Of a DNA stretch of 64,000 bases, positions 25,036-34,669 are shown one piece after another. The stretch spans positions 100,250 to 164,249 of the forward strand of contig JADCCN010000010.1 in the NCBI GenBank assembly GCA_020252645.1, read 5' to 3'. Each line of letters opens with the position of its first letter. The stretch's first letter is position 1. The position numbers and the translations under genes are program-made. The notes beneath the pieces are model-generated. The model was not told the origin of the DNA. It searched no databases and saw only the letters and a program-made list of their open reading frames with translations. This DNA is from Methylobacterium sp. (GTDB lineage: Bacteria > Pseudomonadota > Alphaproteobacteria > Rhizobiales > Beijerinckiaceae).

Positions 25036-25860
25036 TCAGAAAGCCGACATCCGCGAATTCCGCTTGTCCGTGATCAGCATGGAACCCGGCGCATGCGTGA
25101 TGGCGAAGGCGGGCCTCGCCGCCGCGATCACCGCCTGCGGGGTGACGCCACAGGCCCAGAACACGGGAATTTCATCATCCTTCACCTCGACCGGGTCGCC
25201 ATAATCGGGCCGGGCGAGGCTCTCGATGCCGATCAGCGCCGGGTCACCGAGATGCACGGGCGCGCCATGCACGGCCGGAAAGCGCGAGGTGATCTGGATG
25301 GCGCGGATCGCATCCGCCGGCTTCAGGGGCCGCATGGAAACCACCATCGGCCCGGCAAACGGCCCGGCCGGCGTGCAGGCGATGTTCGTGCGATACATCG
25401 CGACATTCGCTCCCGACGCCACATGACGCAGCGGAATGCCATCCTCCAGCAAGGCCTCCTCGAAGGAGAAGCTGCAGCCGATGACGAAGCTCACGAGATC
25501 ATCGCGCCAATGGTCGCGGATATCGTGGACTTCCGAGACAAGCTCGCCATTCTTCCAGACGCGATAGCGGGGGAGGTCGGTGCGCAGATCGATGGAGGCG
25601 CCGAGATCGGGCACGCGCGGCGAACCGGGCTCGGAAAGGCCGATCACCGGGCAGGGCCTGGGGTTCTGGTGCGCGAAGGCGAGAAAATCGTTTCCGAGTT
25701 CCTTCGGCAGGATCACGAGATTGCCCTGCACGAAACCCGGCGCGAGGCCTGATGTCGCACCCCGATAGCGCCCGGAACGGATCAGCATGCGCAATGCTTC
25801 GGGCGGAAGATCGCGGCTCGGCCGCCCGTTCACTTCGGTGGTCTGCGCCTGTGCGTTCAT
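25036..25860 (-). CDS. D-glutamate cyclase-like protein, DUF1445 (putative hydro-lyase)
   Basis: 274 residues, the family length. Family motifs are [39 protein letters not shown] and [13 protein letters not shown]. Family knowledge: the mammalian member DGLUCY converts D-glutamate to 5-oxo-D-proline; bacterial members are otherwise called putative hydro-lyases. The gene is first in the TRAP operon and is divergent from a 5-oxoprolinase gene, which would take the product on. Cytoplasmic. Confidence 0.85.
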   Translation of the reverse strand: MNAQAQTTEVNGRPSRDLPPEALRMLIRSGRYRGATSGLAPGFVQGNLVILPKELGNDFLAFAHQNPRPCPVIGLSEPGSPRVPDLGASIDLRTDLPRYRVWKNGELVSEVHDIRDHWRDDLVSFVIGCSFSFEEALLEDGIPLRHVASGANVAMYRTNIACTPAGPFAGPMVVSMRPLKPADAIRAIQITSRFPAVHGAPVHLGDPALIGIESLARPDYGDPVEVKDDEIPVFWACGVTPQAVIAAARPAFAITHAPGSMLITDKRNSRMSAF

Positions 25861-25962
25861 CCCACGCCTCCCTGGCAGGAAAGGATCTGGACCGGGGCTC
25901 CCAACCCCGACCCGCGCCTTTCCGCGCCGGCTTCACGGGAGACGAGGCTAACTCACAAAATC

Positions 25963-25978
25963 ATCTTGTCAACAAAAT
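25963..25978. promoter_or_regulatory. Imperfect inverted repeat in the divergent promoter region
   Basis: ATCTTGT-CA-ACAAAAT: arms ATCTTGT and ACAAAAT differ by one base from a perfect palindrome. It lies in the most AT-rich part of the 173-base space between the DUF1445 operon and the 5-oxoprolinase gene. On the minus strand the same site holds TTGACA, a -35 element candidate. It could be the operator of the MarR-like regulator or of another local regulator; the binding protein is not known. Confidence 0.4.
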
Positions 25979-26033
25979 ATCGACGTTTTAAATGCGAAAC
26001 TGCGACAGCATGAAAAGCGCAAGGGAGGCGTCC

Positions 26034-29000
26034 GTGGCAGCGAATGGCAGGGTCAACGGGAAAGGGGCCTGGGATTTCTGGATCGACCGGGGCGGCACCT
26101 TCACCGATGTGATCGGGCGTGACCCGGCCGGGAACCTTCATCAGAAGAAGATGTTGTCCGAAAATCCGCGCTCCTATCGCGATGCGGCCGTTGAGGGCAT
26201 GCGCGAGCTGATGGGCCTCAAGCCCGGCGAGAAATTCCCGCATGGCATGGTGCATGAAGTGCGCATGGGCACGACCGTTGCCACGAACGCGCTGCTCGAG
26301 CGGAAGGGCGAGCAGACCGTGCTCGTGACCACCAGGGGCTTCCGCGATGCCCTCGAACTCGGCTATCAGGCCCGGCCCGACATCTTCGCCAAGGAGATCG
26401 TGAAGCCCGAGCTTCTCTATTCTGACGTGATCGAGATCGACGAGCGCGTTCTCACCGATGGCACGGTGGAAAAGCCGCTCGATGAACCCGCCGCCATGGC
26501 GGCTCTCAAGGCCTTGAAAGACAACGGCGTTCAGGCCATCGCCATCGTCTTCATGCATGCCTACCGCTACCCCGCGCATGAGAAGCGTGTCGCGGAAATC
26601 GCGCGCGGCATGGGCTTCCCGCAGGTGTCGGTCAGCCATGAGGTCTCCCCGCTGATCAAGCTGGTGGGGCGTGGCGATACGACCATCGTGGACGCCTATC
26701 TCTCGCCCATCCTGCGGCGCTACGTCAATCAGGTCGCCGAGGAACTCGATCTCGAGAAATCCGGCGCGCGCCTGATGTTCATGATGTCCTCGGGCGGGCT
26801 GACAGCGGCGGATCTGTTCCAGGGCAAGGACGCGATTCTCTCGGGCCCGGCCGGCGGCGTGGTGGCATTGGCCGAAACCGGCAGAAGCGCCGGTTTCAGC
26901 CATGTCATCGGTTTCGACATGGGCGGCACCTCCACCGATGTCGCGCATTATGACGGGACCTTCGAGCGCGCCTTCGAGACGGAAGTGGCGGGCGTGCGCA
27001 TGCGCGCCCCGATGATGCGCATCCACACGGTCGCGGCCGGCGGCGGCTCCATCCTGCATTTCGACGGCGCGCGCTTCCGCGTCGGGCCGGATTCCGCCGG
27101 TGCTGATCCCGGCCCGGCCTGCTATCGCAATGGCGGCCCGCTCGCCGTGACGGATGCCAATGTGATGACCGGCAAGCTGATGCCGGAATTCTTCCCCGCG
27201 ATCTTCGGACCCAATCGCAGCGAGCCGCTGGATGTCGAGGCGGTGAGAAAGCGCTTCGCGGAACTCGTCGCCAAGGTTCCCGGCAAGAGTGCCGAGGAAA
27301 TCGCCGATGGTTTCATTTCCATCGCGGTTGCCAATATGGCCAATGCGATTAAGAAGATCTCGGTCGAGCGCGGCTATGATGTCACGCGCTATGCCTTGAA
27401 CTGCTTCGGCGGCGCGGGCGGCCAGCATGCCTGCCTCGTCGCCGACCAGCTTGGCATGACGAAGATCCTGGTGCATCCTTATTCGGGCCTGCTCTCGGCC
27501 TACGGGATGGGCCTCGCGGCCATCCGCTCCACCCGTCAACTCGCGGTGGAAGCGATGCTTGGCGGCGATGTCGGCAAACATGTCGCGGGTGCGAAAGCCA
27601 CCATCGGCAACGAGGCCGTGGCCGAGGTCGAAGGGCAGGGGATTGCCCGCGACGCGATCGAACTCGTCACCGCGCTTCACCTGCGTTATGCCGGCACGGA
27701 TAGCCCGATCGAGGTGGAATGGCGCAGCGGGGATGGCCCGCAGGCCTTGCGCGCGCGTTTCGAGGCCGCGCATCTCGCCCGCTTCGGCTTCATGGATTCG
27801 GCCAAGCCGATCGTCATCGAGGCGATCCATGTGGAAGCCATCGGCGGCGGCTCCGGCCATGACGAGCCGAGCTTCGCCACCGCGAAGGAGCTGCCCGCGC
27901 CGGAGAAGCCCGCGCGCTTCTTCAGCCAGGGGGCATGGCGCGCGGCGCAGGTCTACCTGCGCGCCAATCTGAAGCCCGGCATGAGCTTCATGGGTCCGGC
28001 GATCCTGATCGAGCCGAACCAGACCATCGTGGTTGAACAGGGCTGGGAAGCGGCGATCACGCCGAAGGACCATGTCGTGCTCGCCCGCAAGGAGGCGCTC
28101 GACCGGATGAAGGCCATCGGCACCGAGGCCGATCCGGTGCTGCTCGAGATCTTCAACAACCTGTTCATGTCCATCGCCGAGCAGATGGGCGTGGCGCTCC
28201 AGAACACGGCCTATTCGGTCAACATCAAGGAGAGGCTCGATTTCTCCTGCGCGGTCTTCGACCATGAGGGGCGGCTCGTGGCGAATGCGCCGCACATGCC
28301 GGTGCATCTCGGTTCCATGGACCGTTCCGTCGAGGCGATCATCAAGGGAAATGCAGGGATTTCCGAGGATGGCTCGATCCGTGGCCCGAACGGGCGTCGG
28401 GCGGCCAGCCCGGATGCGCCGCGCAGCGGCGAAATGATGAAACCGGGCATTCGCCCGGGTGATGTCTACGCGATCAATGCGCCCTATAATGGCGGAACGC
28501 ATCTCCCGGATATCACGGTCTGCACACCGGTTTTCGATGATGCCGGCCAGAAGCTGCTTTTCTGGGTCGCCTCGCGCGGGCACCACGCGGATATTGGCGG
28601 CATCGCGCCGGGCTCCATGTCGCCGCTCGCGGTGAATATCGAGGAAGAGGGCGTCTATATCGACAATTTCAAGCTCGTGGATGAAGGCGAAATCCGCGAG
28701 GAGGCGCTGGTGAAGCTCTTGACCGGCGCGAAATATCCGGTCCGCAACATCGTCCAGAACATCAACGACCTGAAGGCGCAGATCGCGGCCAACGCGAAGG
28801 GCGTGGCCGAACTCGGGAAGATGATCGACGGCTTCGGCCTCGATGTCGTGCAGGCCTATATGGGCCATGTGCAGGACAATGCCGCCGAGAGCGTGCGCCG
28901 CGTTCTCGCCCGGCTTCATGATGCCGTCTTCGAATACGAGATGGATCAGGGCTGCAAGGTGAAGGTGAAGATCACGGTCGACCGCGAAAAAAGGGAAGCG

Positions 29001-29801
29001 ACTGTCGATTTCACCGGCACCTCACCCCAGCGCCCCGACAATTTCAACGCGCCCGAACCCGTGACGCGTGCAGCGGTACTCTATGTGTTCCGCGTGATGG
29101 TGGAAGACAATATCCCCATGAATGCGGGCTGCCTGCGCCCGATCCGCATCATCGTGCCCGATGGCTCGATGCTCTCGCCGCGCTATCCGGCGGCGGTGGT
29201 CGCGGGCAATGTGGAGGTGAGCCAGGCGGTCACGAACTGCCTGTTCGGGGCGCTCGGGGCCATGGCTGCCGCGCAAGGCACCATGAACAACCTCACCTTC
29301 GGCAATGCGAAGCACCAGTATTACGAGACCATCTGCTCCGGTTCGCCGGCCGGTCCGGGCTGGCATGGCACGCCGGGCGTGCATACCCACATGACGAATT
29401 CGCGCCTCACCGACCCGGAAATCCTCGAACTGCGCTTCCCCGTGGTGCTGGAGGATTTCCACATCCGGCGCGGTTCGGGCGGCAAGGGCAAGTTCCGGGG
29501 CGGCGACGGCACCCATCGCCAGATCCGCTTCCTTGAGGAGATGGATTGCGCGCTGCTTTCCGGGCATCGGCGCGTGCCGCCCTTCGGGCTCGCGGGCGGT
29601 GAGAACGGCCAGGTCGGCCAGAACCTCGTGCGTCGCCAGGATGGCCGGATGGAAACGCTGAAGGGCTGCGACCAGACCGTGCTCAAGCCCGGCGAGGCGA
29701 TTATCATCATCACGCCCACACCGGGCGGTTACGGCCGGCCCGCACGCCTGCTCCAATCCCTCACTCCACCTTCAGCGAGCCCCCCAAACCTTCCCGCATA
29801 G
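26034..29801 (+). CDS. oplAH: ATP-dependent 5-oxoprolinase, full-length HyuA-HyuB fusion
   Basis: Hydrolyses 5-oxoproline to glutamate with ATP, or a related hydantoinase-type reaction. 1255 residues from the GTG at 26034, which has GGGAGG five bases upstream (ATGs at 25992 and 26010 are alternatives). The first 690 or so residues are HyuA-like: DRGGTFTDV at the start, [15 protein letters not shown] in the middle. The rest is HyuB-like: [39 protein letters not shown], then [14 protein letters not shown] and [15 protein letters not shown] stretch around residues 771-804 looks inserted compared with other members. It is divergent from the DUF1445 and TRAP operon. Confidence 0.9.
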   Translation: MAANGRVNGKGAWDFWIDRGGTFTDVIGRDPAGNLHQKKMLSENPRSYRDAAVEGMRELMGLKPGEKFPHGMVHEVRMGTTVATNALLERKGEQTVLVTTRGFRDALELGYQARPDIFAKEIVKPELLYSDVIEIDERVLTDGTVEKPLDEPAAMAALKALKDNGVQAIAIVFMHAYRYPAHEKRVAEIARGMGFPQVSVSHEVSPLIKLVGRGDTTIVDAYLSPILRRYVNQVAEELDLEKSGARLMFMMSSGGLTAADLFQGKDAILSGPAGGVVALAETGRSAGFSHVIGFDMGGTSTDVAHYDGTFERAFETEVAGVRMRAPMMRIHTVAAGGGSILHFDGARFRVGPDSAGADPGPACYRNGGPLAVTDANVMTGKLMPEFFPAIFGPNRSEPLDVEAVRKRFAELVAKVPGKSAEEIADGFISIAVANMANAIKKISVERGYDVTRYALNCFGGAGGQHACLVADQLGMTKILVHPYSGLLSAYGMGLAAIRSTRQLAVEAMLGGDVGKHVAGAKATIGNEAVAEVEGQGIARDAIELVTALHLRYAGTDSPIEVEWRSGDGPQALRARFEAAHLARFGFMDSAKPIVIEAIHVEAIGGGSGHDEPSFATAKELPAPEKPARFFSQGAWRAAQVYLRANLKPGMSFMGPAILIEPNQTIVVEQGWEAAITPKDHVVLARKEALDRMKAIGTEADPVLLEIFNNLFMSIAEQMGVALQNTAYSVNIKERLDFSCAVFDHEGRLVANAPHMPVHLGSMDRSVEAIIKGNAGISEDGSIRGPNGRRAASPDAPRSGEMMKPGIRPGDVYAINAPYNGGTHLPDITVCTPVFDDAGQKLLFWVASRGHHADIGGIAPGSMSPLAVNIEEEGVYIDNFKLVDEGEIREEALVKLLTGAKYPVRNIVQNINDLKAQIAANAKGVAELGKMIDGFGLDVVQAYMGHVQDNAAESVRRVLARLHDAVFEYEMDQGCKVKVKITVDREKREATVDFTGTSPQRPDNFNAPEPVTRAAVLYVFRVMVEDNIPMNAGCLRPIRIIVPDGSMLSPRYPAAVVAGNVEVSQAVTNCLFGALGAMAAAQGTMNNLTFGNAKHQYYETICSGSPAGPGWHGTPGVHTHMTNSRLTDPEILELRFPVVLEDFHIRRGSGGKGKFRGGDGTHRQIRFLEEMDCALLSGHRRVPPFGLAGGENGQVGQNLVRRQDGRMETLKGCDQTVLKPGEAIIIITPTPGGYGRPARLLQSLTPPSASPPNLPA

Positions 29802-29895
29802 TCATTATGCGCTGAAATTATGCACCTCTCTTTGACAATAATCAAAATGAGTAGGAGCCTTCCGCCCACGAACAGAGGTTCAAGGAGAGGCTCGG

Positions 29896-30849
29896 ATGAC
29901 CGGTTTCACACGACGCTGTTTGGGTGCATTGCTGGCCGGAACCGGCGCGGTTCTTGCGCTTGGTTCAGCGCGTGCGCAGGCGGGATTGACGATATACACG
30001 GCCGGCCAGGGCTCGGCGTTCCTGCCTTATGGGCAGGGTCTCGGGCGCTACCTCGATGCGGCGGCGGGGCTCAAGGTCGAGATCGCGGAATCGAAGGGCT
30101 CGGTTGAAAACGCAGGCAAGGTCGAGGAAGGCGCGAACGCGCTCGCGACCGTCTTCCTCGGCACGGCTTTCGAGGCGTTGAACGGCCTCGCCTGGGCGAA
30201 CGGCAAGAGGCACGCGAAACTGCGCGCCCTCGCCCCGATGTATGAAACCTCGTTCCAAATCGCGGTGCCGGGCGGCTCGACCCTGCGCGATGTAAAATCG
30301 CTCGATGGCAAACAGGTCGGCATCGGTCCGGCAGGCGGCCCCGCCGAGGGGTATTTCAAGGCGCTCGCCGAAATTGCCGGGATTACACCCAAGCTTGTCG
30401 CGGGCAATCCGGCGGGTCTTGCCAAGAAGCTGATTGCGAAGGAAATCGACGCGCTTTGGCAGGGCGCGATCGTGCCGATCCCCTCGCTGGTGGATGTGCA
30501 GAAGGGTGACGCGGGCGCGATTGTGTTCGGGCTCACGGATGCGGAAGTCGAGGGCATGCTCAAGCGCTTCCCCTTCATGGCCAAAACCGAAGTCGCGCCT
30601 GGGACTTACGCGAACCAGCCTGCGGTGGTGAAAAGCATCTCGGCCTGGAATTTCGTGCTCGCGAACGCTGATCTCGTGGAAGAGACTGCCTATCGCATCA
30701 CCCGCGCGATGATCTCGGCGCAGGTGCCGGAGCGAGAAATCCACGCTTTCGCCAAGGGCGTCAGTGCGCAGAACGCCACGGCTAATCGCATCATCCCGTT
30801 CCACCCCGGTGCAGTGCGCGCGCTGAAAGAACGGGGCGTCACGGTCTAG
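29896..30849 (+). CDS. TAXI family TRAP solute-binding protein, orphan
   Basis: 317 residues, signal peptide MTGFTRRCLGALLAGTGAVLALGSARA, then LTIYTAGQGSAFLPYGQGLGRYL, a TAXI-family start. LDGKQVGIGPAGGPAEGYFKALAEIAGITPKLV is the typical middle. TAXI proteins normally work with one fused DctQM permease; none is here, and the nearest TRAP permeases are the unfused dctQM on the other side of the oxoprolinase gene. AAGGAGAGG precedes the ATG. It lies 94 bases after the oxoprolinase gene. The TAG stop forms the first bases of a composite repeat. Confidence 0.85.
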   Translation: MTGFTRRCLGALLAGTGAVLALGSARAQAGLTIYTAGQGSAFLPYGQGLGRYLDAAAGLKVEIAESKGSVENAGKVEEGANALATVFLGTAFEALNGLAWANGKRHAKLRALAPMYETSFQIAVPGGSTLRDVKSLDGKQVGIGPAGGPAEGYFKALAEIAGITPKLVAGNPAGLAKKLIAKEIDALWQGAIVPIPSLVDVQKGDAGAIVFGLTDAEVEGMLKRFPFMAKTEVAPGTYANQPAVVKSISAWNFVLANADLVEETAYRITRAMISAQVPEREIHAFAKGVSAQNATANRIIPFHPGAVRALKERGVTV

Positions 30850-31053
30850 AGCGGTTGCCGATCTGACTGAATCAGATCGACCGCTCTAGAGCATGCTGTG
30901 AAAAAGTGGAATCCGGTTTTTCACAAAAAAGCATGCGATAATAGTAAGATTAGAGCATGATGTGCTTCCGTCTGAACACATCATGCTCTAATCTCTTGAT
31001 TTACCGCATTTTCTTTCGAAGAACCGGTATCCACTTCTTCGAAAAAATGCTCT
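30848..31053. repeat. Composite hairpin repeat, copy B (modules 3-1-2-4)
   Basis: The same four modules as copy A but with module 3 moved to the front: AGAGCGG ... CCGCTCT, then GCATGCTGTGAAAAA ..., AGAGCATGATGTG ... CACATCATGCTCT, and GCATTTTCTTTCGAAGAA ... TTCTTCGAAAAAATGC. In module 4 both arms changed (GATCAA/TTGATC in copy A, GAAGAA/TTCTTC here), keeping the stem paired. The first two bases overlap the stop codon of the TAXI gene. The remaining 31054-31196 holds nothing further. Confidence 0.85.
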
Positions 31054-31196
31054 CGTTTTTGATGTCATCGGCTTTTTCCGCGCGAAAATGCCCACGAGAA
31101 CCCGGCCACGCGACTGACCTCGCCCCGGCACCGTGCGGCCGGCTCCTCTCCCGCGTGATGCGCGGGGCGTAAGCTGTAACGAAAACGGGTCGGGCC

Positions 31197-32348
31197 TCAG
31201 GCGCGGACCGTCTTTCCCGCGAGGATCTGGCGATAGGCTTCGTCAAACCAGCCGATCCGCTCCTCGTGCTTGGCGAAATAGGGCGTGGGGTCATCGAGTC
31301 GGGCGCTGGCCTGCAGCATCTCGCAGGCCTCGTTATCCTCGTTATGGACCTTCGCGCCGTAATACTTGAAACCGGCTAGCATGCCCGGCCAGGTCAGCCG
31401 CCGCTGGATGGCCTTGTGGCCCGTGCCCTCGGGTTTCGGCGCGAGGGGAAAGAAGGTCGAGATCGAGCGCGTGCGATCATGGGCCTCGGGGATCAGCCTC
31501 TGCACCGTGAGCGCCCAGTAGGTATCGCCGAAGGCATCCGCGATCTTCACGATGGCGAAGATCAGCGTGGGGAAGAACTGGAAGATGCGATAGCGATGCG
31601 GCACGTAATCGCCGCGCGAACAGGCCTCCGCCATCGCCTCCAGCGCGCCCGTCGCGCCGCCCGGCAGATAGGCGCTGTGCGCGCCGAAGCGCGAATAATG
31701 CACATTTTCGGGCTTGAGGTAGCCATCCTTGCCGAAGGTGGAGGGATGAACCGCGACGATGTGGTAATCATCGAGCGAGATATCGATCATGTAGCGCCAG
31801 TTGGCCTTCACTGTACGATCATAGATCGTTTTCGACGGTGAAACCTGACCGGCGAGATGCTTGAGGATCGGCAGGCCCGGCCCCATCCACTCCCCGAAGG
31901 CGATATCCTGCCCGCCCGCAAAGCGCCCGAAGAGCATCGGGCCGGCTTGTGCGATTTCCACGCGTTTCAGCCGCGCATCAAGCTCGCGCGGGGTGGTGTC
32001 GAACATCGCCGGGCATTCGGGGATGCCCAGCGCCAGGCCTTCGGCGTTGTACCTCCAGTGGTGAAAGCCGCAGATCAGCGGCCCGCTGCCCTTCTCCTCA
32101 TGGCGGAGGGGAAAGCCGCGATGCGCGCATTTGTTCTCAAAGGCCGAAATGCCCGTCTCGAAGCGCTGGATGATCATGCTCCGCCCGCCGAGCGTCGTGC
32201 GGAACCAGTCATTCGGCTGGGCCACCTGCCACTCGAAACCGAGGAAGGTCCAGCATTGGCCGAGCGCCTCCTGCTCGGCCCTGAAGGCTTCGGGCGAGAG
32301 GCGCGCGGCGATGCCGGTGACACCGGCTCCTGGATCACGTGGGGTCAT
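31197..32348 (-). CDS. Rieske non-heme iron oxygenase, alpha-subunit type
   Basis: 383 residues. Rieske cluster: Cys74-x-His76 in NKCAHRG and Cys93-x2-His96 in ICGFHHW. Mononuclear iron site: the NWRYMIDISLDDYHIVAVHPS segment holds the Asp and two His (D-x-Y-H-x4-H). This is the ring-hydroxylating oxygenase or demethylase catalytic component. No ferredoxin, reductase or small subunit lies nearby, so electrons must come from genes elsewhere. The VOC-family gene lies 44 bases upstream on the same strand and may be a partner. Substrate not predictable. Confidence 0.9.
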   Translation of the reverse strand: MTPRDPGAGVTGIAARLSPEAFRAEQEALGQCWTFLGFEWQVAQPNDWFRTTLGGRSMIIQRFETGISAFENKCAHRGFPLRHEEKGSGPLICGFHHWRYNAEGLALGIPECPAMFDTTPRELDARLKRVEIAQAGPMLFGRFAGGQDIAFGEWMGPGLPILKHLAGQVSPSKTIYDRTVKANWRYMIDISLDDYHIVAVHPSTFGKDGYLKPENVHYSRFGAHSAYLPGGATGALEAMAEACSRGDYVPHRYRIFQFFPTLIFAIVKIADAFGDTYWALTVQRLIPEAHDRTRSISTFFPLAPKPEGTGHKAIQRRLTWPGMLAGFKYYGAKVHNEDNEACEMLQASARLDDPTPYFAKHEERIGWFDEAYRQILAGKTVRA

Positions 32349-32392
32349 TCCGGCTTTGTGCAGCGCGAAAGGGCCGCTGGCAACCCGTGCTG

Positions 32393-32833
32393 TTACCAGC
32401 TCCCCGTGTTCGGCATGCTCGCCCAGGGCTCGGCGATGGGCAGGCTCTCGCCTTTTTGCAGGAGTTCGACCGAAATGCCGTCCGGTGATTTCACGAAGGC
32501 CATGCGCCCCTCGCGCGGCGGGCGCAGGATGGTGATGCCCTGCTTCTGCAAATGCGCGCAGGTGTCGTAGATATTGTCCACGCGATAGGCGAGATGGCCG
32601 AAATTGCGCCCGCCCCTATACTCCTCGTCATCCCAGTTGAAGGTGAGTTCCACCTCTTTCGAGCGATGCGCCCTGGCATGCTCCACATCGCCGGGTGCCG
32701 CGAGGAAGATGAGCGTGTAGCGGCCCTTCTCGCTCTCGGCGCGCCGTGTTTCCACAAGGCCCAGACCATCGCAGAAGAATTTCAGGCTCTCCTCGATGTT
32801 GCGGATTCGGATCATCGTGTGCAGGTATTCCAT
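32393..32833 (-). CDS. Lactoylglutathione lyase-like VOC protein
   Basis: 146 residues from ATG 32833; the track ORF begins 37 codons upstream without support. MEYLHTMIRIRNIEESLKFFCDGLGLVETRR is the glyoxalase I opening with the first metal-ligand His, and NFGHLAYRVDNIYDTCAHL and VKSPDGISVELLQKGE supply later metal ligands (His, Glu). It is close to GloA, which turns the methylglyoxal-glutathione adduct into S-lactoylglutathione. Co-orientation with the Rieske gene could mean a different extradiol or lyase role. Confidence 0.83.
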   Translation of the reverse strand: MEYLHTMIRIRNIEESLKFFCDGLGLVETRRAESEKGRYTLIFLAAPGDVEHARAHRSKEVELTFNWDDEEYRGGRNFGHLAYRVDNIYDTCAHLQKQGITILRPPREGRMAFVKSPDGISVELLQKGESLPIAEPWASMPNTGSW

Positions 32834-33061
32834 GGCGGGGCTCCGGGTGGGATTGTCCGTTCCATATGGTGCGGCAGGCCAACCAAGGGCAAGGCGGCGG
32901 ACGCGACAAAGGCCCTGAAACCAATTACAGGGAACAAAAAACACGATGTTTTCTTGCTGCTTTCTTGCTAATCGTCCCGCCCGCCGGCGTCATTCGCGTG
33001 CCGGCGCAACCATTTTCCTGCTAACTATATTCCTCCCAACCGTATCCCTGCCGGAGTAACC

Positions 33062-33700
33062 ATGCCGCGCCCCCTTTTCGCGCCCTTGCTCGGTGAAGCG
33101 CGCGTCATCCCGGTTCTCGCCATCGATCATCTTGAAGATGCCGTGCCGCTGGCGCGCGCGCTCCATGCGGGAGGCCTTTCGGTGATCGAGGTCACCTTGC
33201 GCACGCCGGTTGCACTGGCCGCCTGCGCGATGATCGCGCGGGAATGCCCGGATGTCGTGCTCGGCATCGGCACGATTCTCACGCCCGAACAGGTTCGGCA
33301 GGCGGTGGATGTCGGCGCGCGGTTTCTCGTCACCCCCGGCACCAGCGAGAAGCTGGGGCGCGCGGTGGCGGATCAGGGCATCGCGGCGCTTCCCGGTGCG
33401 GGGACAGTCTCGGAGATGGTCGCGCTGATGGAGATGGGCTTCCGGGAAATGAAATTCTTCCCCGCCGAAGCCGCAGGCGGCCGAGATTTCCTGAAATCCG
33501 TCGCGGGGCCCATTTCCGAACTGCGTTTCTGCCCCACGGGCGGCATCACGCCCGGCAATGCGCCGGATTATCTCGCCCTTCCCAATGTGATGTGCGTCGG
33601 CGGTTCGTGGGTTGCGCCCAAGGCGGCGCTTGCGAACCGCGATTGGGCGGAGATCACCCGCCTTTCGAAGGAAGCGGCGGCCCTGCGCGCCCGCGCCTGA
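33062..33700 (+). CDS. eda: 2-dehydro-3-deoxy-phosphogluconate aldolase
   Basis: Splits KDPG to pyruvate and glyceraldehyde-3-phosphate in the Entner-Doudoroff pathway. 212 residues. The general base Glu is in LSVIEVTLRT, the Schiff-base Lys in FREMKFFPAEAAGG, and the phosphate site in RFCPTGGI. GGAG lies 6 bases before the ATG. No edd or zwf gene is nearby. A related 2-keto-3-deoxy-galactonate or 4-hydroxy-2-oxoglutarate aldolase activity is also possible for this family. Confidence 0.9.
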   Translation: MPRPLFAPLLGEARVIPVLAIDHLEDAVPLARALHAGGLSVIEVTLRTPVALAACAMIARECPDVVLGIGTILTPEQVRQAVDVGARFLVTPGTSEKLGRAVADQGIAALPGAGTVSEMVALMEMGFREMKFFPAEAAGGRDFLKSVAGPISELRFCPTGGITPGNAPDYLALPNVMCVGGSWVAPKAALANRDWAEITRLSKEAAALRARA

Positions 33701-33745
33701 TCTTCCGGGCTTGATTGCCCGGCTCGCGCGATTAGCTTCCGGAGC

Positions 33746-34534
33746 ATGGTCGCGCCCGCCCTCCGCCAAACCCTGCATGATGCCGTGCTGGCCTCCCGCC
33801 GGCTCGTGATCTTCACGGGCGCGGGGCTTTCCACCGAGAGCGGCGTGCCGGATTTCCGCACGCCCGGCTCGCCTTGGATGGCGAACAGGCCCATTCCGTT
33901 CGAGGCCTTTCTCGCGAGCGCCGAGGCCCGCCGCGAGGCCTGGCGGCGCAAGTTCACCATGGATGACAGCTTTGCGGGCGCGAAACCCTCGCCGGTGCAT
34001 CACCTTCTTGCGCAATTCATGCGCGAGGGCAGGGCGATCGGCCTCATCACGCAGAACATCGACGGCCTGCACCAGGAGGCGGGCACGCCGGCCGAAAAGC
34101 TGGTGGAGCTTCACGGCAACGGCACCTACGCGACCTGCCTCGATTGCGGGATGCGCCACGAACTGCAGGTGATCCGCCCGGCTTTCGAATCCACGGGGCG
34201 CGCGCCGCGCTGCGAGGATTGCGACGGCCCGGTGAAGAGCGCGACCATCTCCTTCGGCCAGCGCATGCCCGAAGCCGCGATGCGGCAGGCCGAACGATGG
34301 TCCCGCGCAGCCGATCTGTTTCTGGTCATCGGCTCCTCGCTTGTCGTGCATCCGGCCGCGCAACTGCCTCTTGTGGCAAAGGCAAGCAGCGCGGCCCTGA
34401 TCATCGTCAATCGCGAGCCGACCCCGCTTGATTCGGTGGCAGATCTCGTCGTGCGCGGCGAAATCGGCGAGGCCTTTGCCGGCCTTTCCGTGCGGGGGCC
34501 AAAAGACCGCGGTCCTGCTCCCTCTGGCCTGTGA
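33746..34534 (+). CDS. cobB: Sir2-family NAD-dependent protein deacylase
   Basis: 262 residues. GAGLSTESGVPDFR is the NAD-binding signature, TQNIDGLHQEAG the catalytic core and ELHGNGTYATC contains the catalytic His. A zinc site is formed by the cysteine pairs in CLDCG and CEDCDG. It removes acyl groups from protein lysines in the cytoplasm. It lies 45 bases after eda on the same strand and may share its transcript. Confidence 0.93.
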   Translation: MVAPALRQTLHDAVLASRRLVIFTGAGLSTESGVPDFRTPGSPWMANRPIPFEAFLASAEARREAWRRKFTMDDSFAGAKPSPVHHLLAQFMREGRAIGLITQNIDGLHQEAGTPAEKLVELHGNGTYATCLDCGMRHELQVIRPAFESTGRAPRCEDCDGPVKSATISFGQRMPEAAMRQAERWSRAADLFLVIGSSLVVHPAAQLPLVAKASSAALIIVNREPTPLDSVADLVVRGEIGEAFAGLSVRGPKDRGPAPSGL

Positions 34535-34669
34535 AAAGGCAAGCGAAAGGGGATTGCGAAAGCCATCCCAATCAATGTTATGGTTAAATCCTCAGTAACA
34601 AAGATTCGTCGTGCGTCGGCTCTCCCATTCGGGAGCGACGCCGACGGAAAACGCGGGTCGGACACGTTC

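Noticed and set aside
25953-28919. 988-codon minus-strand ORF antisense to the oxoprolinase
   Set aside because: Long open frame produced by GC-skewed third positions of the real gene; the protein is low-complexity His/Arg/Asp-rich and has no recognisable fold.
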